From Wolfiporia cocos (Eukaryota; Basidiomycota; Agaricomycetes; Polyporales; Phaeolaceae), in assembly GCA_029448655.1 (NCBI GenBank), contig JACCLO010000012.1, forward strand, positions 620,001 to 684,000: 64,000 bases of DNA, read 5' to 3'. Each line of letters begins with the position of its first letter. The stretch's first letter is position 1. The position numbers and the translations under genes were made by a program. Below the pieces are notes generated by a model. The model was given only the letters and a program-made list of their open reading frames with translations, was not told where the DNA came from and ran no database searches. This document shows positions 1-11,764 of this stretch, in pieces.

Positions 1-720
1 TAGAACCCGTGTGAGTGAAATGGGACGGGAGGCCTTTGATATACACCTGCGTTGGTGAACCCGCTCCTGGCCATGGGTATAGCTCTCATGCCTACCACAC
101 AATACACATCTCGGACGGATGCCCTTTTGATCGTCGCCCTGACAATCTCCGTTCAGTGAGTATAGAGGGGCAAAGCAGTGAGTATCCCGCAGCATCAATT
201 GCTTCTATCTCATGCTAAGCATGCACACGAGGGGGGACACGCTGTCCGGAATGATAATCTGTCATGCCTTACGCACACAAACGGCTACAACTACAAATCA
301 CGAATCAGGCATGGTCGGGCTGCTATAATTTCAGTTTGATGCTGCCATCGTTGCAATCGAATTACCTGACGGCGGGATCCGGCGTCGCGGCCGGTTTCAC
401 CACCTGGAGCATGCCCACGCGTGCGGGGTCAAATATTCTCGCTTATATCATAACGCTCTTCGAAGGGTCACTTACGTGTGCTTCCGACCTCAGCATATTG
501 TAGGTTCCGACGACTGCCGTTTGCGTCGTACGAGATCCCCGGATTCTGATGTCTCATGCGTAATGAGCTGTCCGGCTGCTTTCGAAATCTGTGATACCCA
601 TCATTCGGAACAAACGGCCACGATCTAGTGGTGACTCCACTATACATTGCATCACTCTCTTATGACGCACGCGGTTCGAAAGCAGGTCCCAATCAGTATA
701 TGAAGGACCGCTTCTGATAC
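1..720. other. No supportable gene at left edge
   Basis: Short open frames occur on both strands, but none has a recognisable domain, splice pattern or composition that I can support. It may be the distal part of a gene cut by the window edge or decayed intergenic sequence. Confidence 0.5.
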
Positions 721-723
721 CTA

Positions 724-1500
724 TTGATGCAAATCTCTCACCTGACAGTAGTACGAGGCACAGCTGAGTATATGTTCCGCACCCAAGCCAAGGCTCGCCC
801 AGCCTCCCAAGTGGTCACGGCCGCGGTGAAATGGATAGCTTGTAGCGCGCCTGCAGTCTGTACAAGCGCACTAGCTATGTTCCTGGTCTCCTTGACACCG
901 GCGAGGGTCGTTACGCTATCGCGGGAGCTTCACCGTCGAAGCCTGCATCGGGTGCTAGGCCGAGCGACTGCTGTTCCTTATCGCCATCCGTCAAATTGCC
1001 ATCTGCACGTTCCTGCTAGACCAAAAAATGCTGTCGTATCAAGAGACACTAAAGGCAATTCGACTGTGTTGGGCGTGCACCTGAGTTCAAGGAAGCTTCC
1101 CCATCTCCTCGTGCCGAGTAGTTCTTGATCTCCTCATGCCCGGACGCAACCTGATCTCATGTTGGTCGACCTGTTCATCGCGCCACAATAAAATCAATTT
1201 CAGTCGCGATCGTCATCACGTTCCCACACACTGACGTACCAGGTGAGCTCAGAGCTCTGTTCGTAGTCTAATAATCCTCGTCATCGTCGTTAATTGATGT
1301 TCGTGCACTTCTTGCTCCATACAAAAACTGCTGCTTGCTGTGCACCCTGCTTCGAGTCTACATTGACCCAGGCGAATTGATGCATCCACGGATGCTGAGT
1401 AATCTCATCTCCTAGTTGCCGCACCGCAACCTCACAACCTCCGAACGTGATCTGTGTCAGATGATGCATGTGCATAGAAAGCCAAGTAATATCAGCAGTC
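724..1500 (-). CDS. Possible uncharacterised minus-strand gene fragments
   Basis: Several minus-strand frames have coding-like composition. One at about 1478-1290 ends at a stop and could start after a TAG acceptor near 1515. Another lies at about 1090-970. A third, at about 925-730, reads TLAGVKETRNIASALVQTAG and continues with Leu/Ala-rich residues up to a possible GT donor. The alternation of hydrophobic residues and small LTxITFxGC-like pieces recalls the leucine-rich half of fungal F-box proteins, but I see no F-box and cannot join the pieces with certainty. It lies just downstream of the carrier gene on the same strand, so part may be that gene's 3' UTR. Exon edges are guesses. Confidence 0.2.
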
Positions 1501-1564
1501 AGTGTTAATGAGGACAGCTACACTGCTCGTCTGCCAACTCCGTAGATGCCAACAACTCCACCAT

Positions 1565-3721
1565 TCACACGCCCGTCGCTTCCCTGAGGTATTCTGCACC
1601 ATGTTCAGCATTCGCATTCTTGCTCGGCTCTCACATGCAGGGTCAGAGGCAAGCAGACGCACCTCTGGTCAGCTCAAACGCCGCAAATGTGCTCGCCGCG
1701 GCCGGTATGCTGGGCAAACCGTTAACGCCACGGCTACCTCGGCCATCTACAGGGTCTACTCACCTTCGCAGAACTTTAATTACCATGTGAAAAGAAAGCA
1801 AGTGCGATGGGTTAGCACGGACACCGCGGAAACGGGGAAGTGTCAAGAGACGTACGCGATGGCGACAGGCCGCGGAACAGCCCCGACCTTCGTCCGCGTC
1901 AGCTGACGATGCGAACAGTCAACCTGCGGGGAAGGACTCACATTCCCGACTCAGCGACGATGGTGCGCAGCTCGTGCGCGATGTACTGCACAGGTGTCCC
2001 GCTTGGCGGCATCGCGCGCAGCTGAACGCGCGACTTGACCACATCTACCGCAGCGACTCTGACATTAGATGGTGCAGCGGGCAGATGCAATCGGTGTGAC
2101 GGACCTAGTGGGTAACACGCCAGCCAGTACGCGATCTGATCAATGTCCCGACGTCAGTCTCCAGAAGGAACCGTCGGAAAGATGAGGCGGCCGCTCACCC
2201 CGCCCGTCGAGCCGCTTGCGAGCAGCGCCCATACCGGCAGCTGGCTCCCATACTTTTCAGCAAATTTGCGTCTCGAAAACTCAAATGCTGATGACAGACC
2301 CGACGGTCAGCGTTACGTCGTCAGGATTATTCTCACATATACGCGCTGATACCAACCAGAGTAAAATCTACCGGGTTCCGTGTGTCAGTTCTGACGCATG
2401 CCTCAGATGAAGAGCGAGACGTACCCGGCGTAGGCCGGGATTTCTCTTGCTACAGTGATCTATGAGCGGCATGGGCAATCAGCAAAGATATCATAAGAGG
2501 CACTGACCCAGTATCCGCGCATGATACCTTTGCGGAATCCCCACTGCTGCCACATCTCACCTACGACGGCACGCAGCCGCTTGTCTGATGGTGAGCCGTA
2601 CTGCCCTTGCATTCTGACCTTGAACATTTCCACTATAGGATATCATTCAGCGCACGTTGTCGGTGTTAATAACGGTAAGCAGAATCAAATTCAGATATTG
2701 AAAATGGCTGCGCATGTCAGAGCCGCTTATGCACGGATATCCCAAGTATCACCGACAACATCTATCATACCGGTCACTGAACAGAATACGAGAGCAATAT
2801 GCCGAGCTGGCCACATCAATAGCCACAGAACTCGTGGCACAAGTTCGACAGGAACAAGCCGTTTCAATATCATGTCATGTAGCATAAAACAGAACTATGA
2901 ATGGAAGTTATCCACACGGGCATCGTCACCGTAGCTCACGGTCTTTAAGCAGCATCGCTCCTCATCGAGCTGCATCAACAATTATCAATATGGAAGAACC
3001 CAGAGAAGAATCACCGGAGTGGCCACAGCATACACAGCACCGGAGATGCATGCGCGTGACTTTTGTATACGCAAACGTCAAATGCTTGGTCAAGCAGACG
3101 CAGTGTACCAAATGCACCGTGGTCAACGGAACTCAGGGGAACAGCGCCGTGTTCGATGCATTGATCGCGCTCCTGTGTAAGGGTCTGATTGAACGGAACT
3201 CACCAGGGCTGGCCAGGATGGCATTTATCGCGCCCGCCATGGCACCCGCCGCCGCAATCTCGGTCAGGGAGAGTTGTGGGAAAGGCGAGATCAATCGTTT
3301 GGACACTCCATATGCAGCGAAGAGGAGGGAGTTCACGCCTGCAATTCCGACGAGCGGGCTTGCCATGCCTTGATATGACAAGTGATGTATGTTCGCCGAT
3401 GGGATTATTTTCAGACGTACCCTTGTACAGTGCAAAGAAACCCTCCTTGCGCACAGTCTGTGCCAGGATATCCATCGGTCCTTTCTGCGCAAAACGCGCT
3501 CTAATTCTTGTGCGTCCAAGGATTCAGCAGTACAACTCACGAACATGCCCTCTGTTCCACGCCGTGTGTTAACATCAGCGTTGCAAAGAGTCAAGCGGGA
3601 GCGGCGAACTTGGCGCAACTTGAGCACGGGTCTTGATTGTATCCAACGGCTGACCAACAATGACTTGTGCGGCACCACCGAGGCTACCAGCAATCAGCTC
3701 GTTCACCGTCGACGCGTCCAT
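1565..3721 (-). CDS. Mitochondrial carrier (SLC25) family protein
   Basis: This is an inner mitochondrial membrane solute carrier; the substrate is not identifiable from sequence alone. The start is ATG at 3721 and the first exon (3610-3721) holds the first carrier signature, QPLDTIKTR. Frame continuity gives about 13 exons. Exon 3 (3421-3484) reads KGPMDILAQTVRKEGF. Exon 4 (3204-3368) holds GMASPLVGIAGVNSLLF. After a 571-bp intron (2633-3203) come VEMFKVRMQGQYG and GFRKGIMRGYW, then AREIPAYAGFYSAFEFS. The third repeat signature, CYPLDVVKSRVQ, follows, then SGLFRGLSPSLLRSIPAAAS and FAAFELTREYL, and a stop at 1565-1567. The length of about 300 residues and the PxDxxKxR repeats match the family. 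Three exons are only 10-11 nt (3541-3551, 2357-2367, 1764-1773). The gene is divergent from REX4 with 227 bp between starts. Confidence 0.85.
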
Positions 3722-3948
3722 AGTGAAGTGTAGAATAGAGGGCCCACGGCGCGCCGCCGAGCCAACGATGAATTAGACTGAGGACCTCAAATCGGCGTCT
3801 AAATGACGCGGTGTGGTGGGATTGCCCAATCCGGGGGATTGACCGGTTTGATGGCCGATGAAACTCCGATAACGGAGAGTAACAAATTCACCATCTCCGC
3901 TTCTACAACCTTCTCGGATTAACTCGCTCTATAACTACTCTTCGAACG
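3722..3948. promoter_or_regulatory. Divergent promoter, carrier / REX4
   Basis: A 227-bp gap between the two divergent start codons must hold both promoters. I see no clear TATA box; the stretch has a pyrimidine-rich segment (ctacaaccttctcgg) before the REX4 start. The assignment comes from position only. Confidence 0.4.
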
Positions 3949-5429
3949 ATGAGCAGCCAACAGCCGGCACCAAAAGCAGCCTTGACGAAGGCCAGCACCC
4001 AAAAGCCCTCGTCAAATTGGCTCACGCTGAAGACGGTGCGTGTATTGTTTCGTCTAGCAGATTATGCCGATGTCTAACATGCGCAGACCCTACCTTCCTC
4101 CAAAAAGACCACAGACCCGCCGCGGAAGAGACGCAAAGTCTCGCACTCGAGCGTGTCACCAGCACCCGGCACCGCCTCCACCGATGCACCCACCGAGACC
4201 TCCTTCGCGCGGGGGCCCATCAAGGAGGCGGGCGCAGCGGCACCCAGCTCCGCGGTCTCTGCGCCCGCGAGCGACATGCGCAACGGCGAGTCCCTCTCCG
4301 CGCTGCGCAAGATGATCTCAGGCGAGCTCGAGTATTCCTCCAGTCACCAGCAGTGAGCCGACCCTACCCTCACCCTCGCAGGCCATGCCTGACGTTTTAC
4401 TTACTCACCTCGCGCGAATGTCCCTATGAAGACCAGGCAAGTACCTCGCGCTTGACTGTGAGATGGTCGGCGTCGGGCCAGAGGGCTCCGAGTCCTCGCT
4501 CGCGCGCGTCTCCCTCGTCAATTTCTATGGCGCAGTGCAGCTAGACGTGTTCGTCCAACAGCGGGAGCGCGTCGCCGATTACCGCACGCAGTACAGTGGT
4601 ATCCGGCCATCTGACATGGTGAACGGTGCGTGAGCATATGACTTTCCTGCGTAGCATTGCACTCATGCATTGCACAGCGCGTCCCTTTGCCGAGGTGCAG
4701 AAACAGGTCGCCGACCTGATCAAGGACCGCATCCTGGTCGGACACGCGGTACATAACGATTTCAAGGTCTGTCATCATGCCCGATTCTTGTTACCGCTCC
4801 TCCAATCTCACCCCAAACCCAGGCGCTCCTCCTCTCCCTTCCACACCACCAAACGCGCGACACGCAGATCTACGCCTACAAGCACAAGGTAACCCGCAGC
4901 CGCCGCATCGCACTGCGGAATCTCGTCAAGCAGGAGCTCGGCGTCTCCATCCAGGGCGGCGAGCACTCCAGTGTATGTTCCCTTTGCTTACCATCTCTGT
5001 GATGATGTCACTCACGGGGAGATGTTGTAGGTGACAGATGCGCGCGCGACGATGGCCGTGTACCGGCTGCATCGCAAAGAGTGGGAGAAGGGGCAGAGGC
5101 CAGATCGCGCACACCATCTCACCGCATCAACATCCAAGTCCGCCTCTATCGCCACTGCCACAGCTACCGAAGAAATTGTAGCCACGACGGAGTCTACCGC
5201 GATCAAGAAGAAGCGCAAACGCGCCTCGGCCGAACCGGAGGAGTTCCCGGGCGGCGGGCGGAAGGGTGTAAGTTCGGGCCTATCTACCATTATCAAGAGA
5301 CGGGACGCAGGAGGTCGCGAAAAGACCGCGTCTGGGTCTGGTGCATCGAAAAAGCAAAGCTGGTGGAAGAGTCTTGGGGATGGGCCGTCAAAGTCGAAGG
5401 GAAGCCTGAGTTTAAAAATGGCGCGATAG
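3949..5429 (+). CDS. REX4: RNA exonuclease 4 (DEDDh family)
   Basis: REX4 is a nucleolar 3'-5' exoribonuclease linked to pre-rRNA processing. Six exons are supported: 3949-4035, 4087-4352, 4432-4625, 4678-4766, 4823-4973 and 5031-5429, with GT-AG introns of 51-79 bp. The N-terminal region is basic and low-complexity, with a KRRK nuclear-type signal. The Exo I motif is LDCEMVGVG preceded by PGKY. Exo II is ILVGHAVHNDF. Exo III is VTDARATMAVYRLHRKEWE. All acidic residues of the DEDD set are visible. The Lys/Ser/Thr-rich tail (IKKKRKR) is typical of fungal REX4. Frame and phase agree at every junction. It is convergent with the cornichon gene. Confidence 0.93.
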
Positions 5430-5906
5430 ATTGGAATTTGGGGATGGGATCCTGAAATGTGTTCCTGGGTGTCAACTTATTGGGTCTTAAACATTCACCG
5501 GTGGTATGATCGGGCGGATTCCATGCATATCGCTGTTCTAGTTCGCCTTCGGCAGAGGTACAATGCGCGGGGAAATCTTCAGAACGGCTCAGACTGAATG
5601 TGAGCTGGACACCGCCTCCGCGAAGGTCGGCTAAGTTTAGATAGCAGCAACCGCAGACACCACCTTGAGCTTGATCCTTGATCACAGCGTCTCTATGACC
5701 GGGAACTGGCTGGAATGAAGAAGAAACATTGCCACCACGCACTGAACTCAAGGAGAAAGGAACATTGACAGGTAGTAGATTGCACTGTCCCGCGTTGTCG
5801 ATTAGATCCGCCACCCTCGCCTCTCCCCAGGTCTGCCCCTCCGCATCCATCGTCAGGTTTTCGTGAACATGCGCATGCGCACACGCTAGAGCCACATGCC
5901 ATAAGT
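5430..5906. other. Convergent 3' intergenic region
   Basis: This is the 477-bp gap between the REX4 and cornichon stop codons, presumably both 3' UTRs. A minus-strand open frame runs through it (see rejected items), but it has no recognisable domain. Confidence 0.5.
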
Positions 5907-6664
5907 TCATTCACTCTCCTGGATAAGGGCGAGGATCATCCTAGTAGTATATTGACCAACTGATGAAACGGGCCGTGGAACTAGCGGATGGAGGACGCAC
6001 CGATAGAGGTAGTAGAAGAAGCTGAGGAGATAGAACCCAAGCTTCACAAAGCTCTCCTTCTTGTGATTCGGAAGCGTGCGGAAGATTTCTGTCGCGTCGT
6101 ACATGTGATTCTTATTCCGGATCCTGCACAAGTGCAAGGCGTCAGCATGCGACCACACAAGTACAAGGGCGGACGCGTGTGCGGAAAGAGCGGAGGTGAG
6201 CATACTTATTGATGTTGTACGCGAGCAGAGGCGCGTTGAGGAGGAACGCTATCCACTGTCCGGATAGGAGGAACAGAAGTGCGAGGAACGCGTGGGCTAT
6301 GTTTTCCGGCAACACAAACTGCGGGCGCGCGACGGTGGTGCGTTAGCGCGCGACGAGACAACGCGCAGGGCGTGGCGCACCTGATTGAGCTTGTTACAGA
6401 GGTCTATGGGGTTGATGTAGTCACACTCCAGGTCGGAGAACATGATGATCTGAGCGGCGGAATCGGGCGTCACGGTCTCGGGTGGGCGTGATAATATCAG
6501 GTGGTGTACGCACAAAGAAGACCATTGTGAACAGAAGCCCCGCAGCCATGAGCACCGAGAAGAGGAACAGCCATCCTGTGTGCGCGATATGAAGGAGGCG
6601 GAAATCACGGTCAGTGGATGTCCTCGTCGGTTGAGTGCGCCACACCCGCACCTGTACCGCCCAT
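5907..6664 (-). CDS. ERV14: Cornichon family ER cargo receptor (ERV14-like)
   Basis: A COPII cargo receptor of the ER/early secretory pathway with several transmembrane helices. There are six exons: 6652-6664 (only 13 nt, MGGT plus one base), 6514-6575, 6381-6449, 6206-6318, 6001-6123 and 5907-5940. Helix 1 is [20 protein letters not shown]. Then come the cornichon signature [20 protein letters not shown], a second hydrophobic segment ([17 protein letters not shown]), YNINK, the conserved [20 protein letters not shown] and the C-terminal [19 protein letters not shown]. Length of about 137 residues is normal for the family. Splice phases agree throughout. The tiny first exon is what puts the start codon at 6664. 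Confidence 0.95.
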
Positions 6665-6993
6665 TGTGAGTTTTGTCTAGGATATTTCTTGTACAGCAGA
6701 CGGAAGGAAGAAGCGGCAAGAGAGAGCAGAGAATGGCCCGCAGCGGAGGAAAACCAGGTGGCAGCAGCGACAGACGTGCACGAGGAACGCGGCGGTGTGA
6801 CAGGCTGACGCGCCGTGACGTCACGCACGCTGCGTAGTGCGTGATATCCGGTCACGGGATATCCGAGGAGCGTGCCAAACACATGCAAATAGACGCCGGG
6901 CGGGTTTTCGGCTGTGCCGCCAGTGCTTTGAACAGACTCGCACTGCTCGCGTTCGACCTCGCTCACCACCTCTCTGCCGACATCCTGCTCGCC
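6665..6993. promoter_or_regulatory. Divergent promoter, cornichon / RRM gene
   Basis: A 329-bp gap between divergent starts. It is GC-rich with repeated GTGACGTCAC-like and CACGGGATATCC-like words (tgacgtcacgcacg near 6816; gatatccggtcacgggatatcc near 6843, a short palindromic pair). The palindrome GATATCCGGTCACGGGATATC is a plausible protein-binding site. This is inference only. Confidence 0.35.
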
Positions 6994-8101
6994 ATGACTG
7001 CCTCTCTGCTCGACCGCATCAGCCTCCCAAACACCGCCTCGACCGGCCCCGTGCGTAGCCGAGGCAACCGCGCAGGCGGGGCAAGCCCTTATGTGCGCCG
7101 CTTCTCCTGAGGTCCGCGAACGCCTCTCACCTCTTCCACCGCACGAATAGAATCGCAACCAGCGCCCGCCGAGGGGCGACGTCAACGGCACCTGGGAGCA
7201 CGATCTCTACCGCGGGCCGGGCGCGGAGAACAGCGACAACGGGTCGCTCAGCGCGCGACTGAGCAATGCGGGCCAGGCGGGCGCGCCGAAGATAAACCTT
7301 TCGGGCGCGGACCGCGCATTGCGCCAGGCGCTGGGAGAGCCGGGGCTGTCGATAAAGGGTGCGAGCTCGAGGGGGAACGTGGTGCAGGTCAGCGGGCTGG
7401 CGCCGGGCACAAGCGCAGCGGACGTAGAGGTATGTATTACTTTGCTCTATTACCAGCCCAGCTGTGGCGCGTACATTTTTTGCTATTTCGTGGATTCATG
7501 TTTCTGCTGTCAAACCATCTGCTTTTGCTCTACTCTACTCGATCGTCGTGATTGTAATACCGATCCTGACCATTCACTCAGGCAATCTTCAAGCGATGCG
7601 GGCCAATCATCGTGTCAAAGATCCACGAATCGATCCAAGGCTCGCCCATCGTTCGTGTCACCTTCAAGAATGAGAAGGACGCGCAGACCGCGGTCGCCAA
7701 GTTCCACGGGCAGCCCGCCGACGGGCGGCTGCTCGAAGTGAAGATCATCGGTGGCGTCAACGCGACGCTGGGGGGCCGCATCGCGGGCTCGACTTCCATG
7801 CAAGAGGACAGCGTGGACTCGCTCATGGACGTGGACTCGACCTCAAGTGGATCGTGAGTATCGTTGGGAGATCATGAAGGCGAGGGATCTCAACAGGCTG
7901 ATGGCGATGCACAGAAAACTGCGGTCGGACAGCATCATTGCTACTGGCGCGCGCGCGTCGGTGCTGGTTGCACCGCCGGGGATGAACCCGGCAGAGTACA
8001 CGCAGCGATCACATCGCGGTGGACGAGGGCGCGGCCGGGGACGAGGAAGGCGCGGTGGAGGCGGCGGCCGGGATATACAGTCACGGATGGACCTCGATTA
8101 G
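6994..8101 (+). CDS. RRM RNA-binding protein, ALY/THO4-like mRNA export adaptor
   Basis: A nuclear RNA-binding adaptor probably acting with TREX in mRNA export. Four exons: 6994-7092, 7151-7429, 7582-7853 and 7915-8101. The N-terminus carries an RGG-type basic stretch (PVRSRGNRAGG). One RRM spans roughly residues 105-180: NVVQVSGLAPGTSAADVE gives the RNP2 strand, AIFKRCGPI the first helix, and PIVRVTFKNEKDAQTAVAKF the RNP1-like strand and helix 2. The C-terminus is an RGG-rich tail (HRGGRGRGRGRGRRGGGGG) ending RMDLD, the arrangement seen in ALY/REF proteins. The start at 6994 is chosen because MTASLLDRISLPN opens the conserved N-terminal motif. The exact orthologue is uncertain. Confidence 0.85.
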
Positions 8102-8776
8102 CTTTGCACTTGATACCGCGTCGCGCTCGGAAGAGTGACCTATGAGGTACGCTTCAGTCGTTCGCGGACAGTGCGCGTTGTTCTATCTGTTGCCCTTTTT
8201 CACCTGCGTCATGTACTTGTGCTCTCCGTCTCATCATCGTCTTACCTGTGATGTGTCGTCTGCTGTGAGTCCAGCGTTCATTAGCCTCGTTGTTCCTGCA
8301 TGTCCTTACCCCGCTGAGTCAATCCGGTTATTGCATTATCGTCTGTCTGACTATCTTGTGCTATAGTGTATCCCCCTTTAGTGGTTGTCATGGAAATTTT
8401 CGAATGCAACTCCCTCCTCGCTCATATTCGCGTCCTCCCATTCCTGAAGCGTCGTCATAAGGTATTCTCGAGATGAGATAGCGTCGCCTGCGGCCACGCG
8501 CAGTACGGTCATCATCGATCCGGAACACCTCAGACGCGATATCGCTGGAACACCCTCTCACCACCTCCGTCGTTGTGATTCATTGATGACAACGGTCTGT
8601 ATCACGGCAAATGACTGTCATTTGTCTCACCCTGGGGGCTGGTGCATATGTTCGGCGTGTGGCGCTTTGCGGTAGGCCTCGTGCATGTCCCCTGAAGCAT
8701 GTGTCGCACAGGACTGTGCATGCCGTGATATTCTACACAATAACTTTTCAACATGGCTGATGGGCATCGCGGAGTA
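8102..8776. other. Intergenic, nothing recognised
   Basis: Downstream of the RRM gene up to the left edge of the DDE transposon. No coding signal was found on either strand. Confidence 0.5.
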
Positions 8777-8943
8777 CAGTTGCGGACAGCCAAACTCGAC
8801 AAAAAAGTTCGGCGCTTTATAGCACCTCCGTATAATGACCAATGACCCTGAAACCTATATGAATAGCGTAAATGAATCGTTTCGCACGAGCCGATTTTCA
8901 TAAAAATGAATTATATGGGTTAACTCCCCCAAAAATTGGCCAA

Positions 8944-8969
8944 CCCCCCCCCCCCCCCCAAAAAAAAAA
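8944..8969. repeat. Homopolymer tract C16-A10
   Basis: A run of 16 cytosines followed directly by 10 adenines, just inside the left end of the DDE transposon. The complementary strand could form a G-rich structure. It may also be prone to assembly or slippage error. Confidence 0.8.
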
Positions 8970-9109
8970 TAGCTAAAAATCCGAAAAAATGTGCAATCGA
9001 CTCCTTTCGTCGAACTGAATATGATTCCGTTGAAAATTTATGATCGCCTTCAAGACGACGACGACATTGACTCCTGAAGATACACAACCTCGAGCCTGCT
9101 TCTCTCGAA

Positions 9110-11764
9110 ATGACACGTCCACACCACCCCAAGAGCCGCAATACTTCTGGTCTTCAGAATCAGAAGCAAGTCATTAATGTTTCCCCTCACGACGATCCAC
9201 TTGAAGAATGTTCAGAAGCACAATCTCGCCGCTCACAAGCACCAAGTCCTGTCGGGATAGAAGAATGTGTAGAGCCTGATGATGGATGGGATGCAGGACT
9301 GTTTCATGACAGTGTTCGGCCTGTAATTTGTGGTGATGATGGTAGTGAATCAGTCGGCTCTGATATCGAAGAGTTGATTGAATGGGAAGGACTTGAGAGT
9401 GAATTACTTACAGATGCTTTATTCAAGATGGCAGTGCATGAAGGTGACAATCCTAAGGATGAGGACTGGTTACCTCCACAGTTACAAAGATGGAAACGGA
9501 GGCAAGAGGCAGAGCATAAACGTACCCATTCATCTGACTGCTAGCAGTATTGGCCACTGATATCTGATTTATAGCTCGTCCCAAGCAATATAAGATAGGC
9601 CCTGATCTCACTGCCAAAGCACCGTGCACACAACGTCAATATGGTGGCAAAAAAGGATTGAGCACCTCAAGGCAACCTCCCTCACCGCACTCTATGGGTT
9701 TTCTGTGCAGCACAAGGTGCTGCCTGACTCTCAAGCAGTTGAACCCACAATGACCAATCACATCCATTCCCAGGCAGTTACAGCGACAAGAGATATTACA
9801 GACTCACACTTCTCTACCATCCACCCTCCTATCAGAACTGAATGCACCACGCAACTGCCACTGCATACCGAGCTTGCTACGGGTGGAACTTGTCATGAAG
9901 GTCAGACTGACTCAGTCAACACAGCAGCCAATACAGACTCGGATAAGGAGCTATCAGGAGACGAGGAAGGGCTCTCATGGGAGAATGAGATACATGACCG
10001 GGTCTGAGTGGGCACACAGGTTTGTGACTGGAAAATATTGCGGGAGCAGGTCAAAAATGACCTCAAGAAGGGGGAGCGATGGTTACCATTATCGTGCATC
10101 AATCAGCTCTCTGTTATCCACAACTTCGCCACACTTCGATTGAAGGGCTTTGGACGGATGTCTGCCAGCAATGAGATCGCACGACAGTGGCATGAGGGTG
10201 AAGGTGTTCATTTTGCACGGCATGTACGTGCTCTTGCACATCATTACCAGCTGTTCGAACAACTCCCAGTGGGGAATCGAGGTGGAATCAAGAATGCGCA
10301 ATCTTATCTCCATGAGGAAATCGTGCGCACAGCTGCTTGAGAATGGCTCACCTCCCAAACTGTTGGAGACATCACTCCCTGCCGGTTCCAGAATGCACTC
10401 AATTCAGTAATTCTTCCTACCCTCGGTATCACTCTAAAGAAGCCGCTGTGCGAACAAACGGCACGGCAATGGTTGATCAAGCTTGGATGGCGGCTGATGG
10501 TCCTACGCAAAGGTGTATACATGGATGGGCATGAGCGTGAGGATGTGAAGAAGTATCGCCAAGAGGTATTCTTGCCACAGATGGCCAGACTCGAGAGAAG
10601 AATGGCTCACTTTGAAGGACCTGAGCTCACACGGGTTGCACCAACGTTGGTGCCTGGAGAGACTGAGGTAGTTGCCGTTTTTCACGATGAGTCGTGCTTT
10701 CATGTTAACGAGTACAAACGTAGTGCTTGGTGAGTATTTTGGGCTCGTCTATATGGTACACTGATCACACTGACCTTCAGGTTGGCTGAGGGACAGACCA
10801 TCCTGCAGAGAAAGGGCCGTGGCCGTCTCATCCATGTTTCTGACTTCATCACATCTGAAACTGGACGGCTAATACAATATGATGTGAACAGAACAGCCGT
10901 GAGGGATGCACGGCGCATCATCTATCCTGGGACAAATGGTGACCCCTGGTGGGATACTGATCAGCTTATCAAGCAGGTTAAGGACAGCTTCGAGATTGTT
11001 GAAGCTGCATTTCCTGGCTGTACAATTGCTTACATTTTTGATCAGTCTTCCACTCATGCCTCATTGCCACCAAACGCACTCCGAGCATTCGACATGAACA
11101 AATCTGATGGCGGCAAGCAACGCACCCAACGAGATACAATTATCCCAGAATATAACCCCTATATGACATACAGATGGCAGCCGCAGGCGATGACACTTCC
11201 TGATGGTCGTCCCAAAGGCCTGCAACGAGTTCTCGAGGAGCGCGGATTTGATGTGCAGGGCATGCGCGCGAAATGCTCCCCGGTCTGCCCGTGGGAAAAT
11301 TCTAATTGTTATGCCATGCAATGGCATGGCTGCTCAGCAAGCAGGATGACTTTGCAAACCAACTGTCCATGCTCGAGACAGTTATCACTGAAGCTGGACA
11401 CATCTGTATCTTCCTTCCAAAGTTTCACTGTGAGCTGAATCCGATTGAGATGGTACGTTGCAATTTCTGATGACAAATTGTTGCTGACTCATTGATTTAT
11501 CAGTATTGGGGCTGGTGCAAGTACCGGTATTGAGAAGTGCCGAAGAAGACATTTGCTGAAGCAAAAAAGGTTGCAATTGAGAAGCTCAATGCTTGTCCAG
11601 TTGATGTTATTCGAAGGTTCATCAATCGTTCGTGGAGGTTCATGAGTGCCTATCGGCTAGGACTCACAGGGCAAGCAGCTGTGTGGGCTGTTCGAAAGCA
11701 GAAGCAGCACCGCCAGGTTTCCGCACATGCGATGATGTCCATTGAAGCTGTTCTAAACCCATAG
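9110..11764 (+). pseudogene. DDE superfamily transposase, degenerate
   Basis: The protein belongs to a basidiomycete DDE endonuclease family. An acidic N-terminal region (from 9110) is followed by an intron (9522-9574), a helical DNA-binding-like part (INQLSVIHNFATLRLKGF, ASNEIARQWHEGEG), then the catalytic domain. VVAVFHDESCFHVNEY carries the first Asp, IAYIFDQSSTHASLPPNALR the second, and FHCELNPIEM the final Glu. Introns at 10730-10780 and 11453-11503 split it. Lesions are a frameshift near the A6 run at 9649-9654, TGA stops at 10005, 10338 and 11531, and a frameshift near 11310-11330. The C-terminal part (FINRSWRFMSAYRLGLTGQA) is well preserved, ending at 11764. Confidence 0.8.

Noticed and set aside
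3133..3693. Reading the carrier as truncated after ILASP
   Set aside because: The rest of the protein was found across a 571-bp intron, with the third carrier signature and C-terminus in phase down to 1565.
5293..5910. A 205-codon minus-strand frame between cornichon and REX4
   Set aside because: It overlaps the REX4 3' end and the cornichon stop, has no domain or signal peptide that I recognise, and no splice or promoter support. It is more likely a chance frame in GC-rich 3' sequence.
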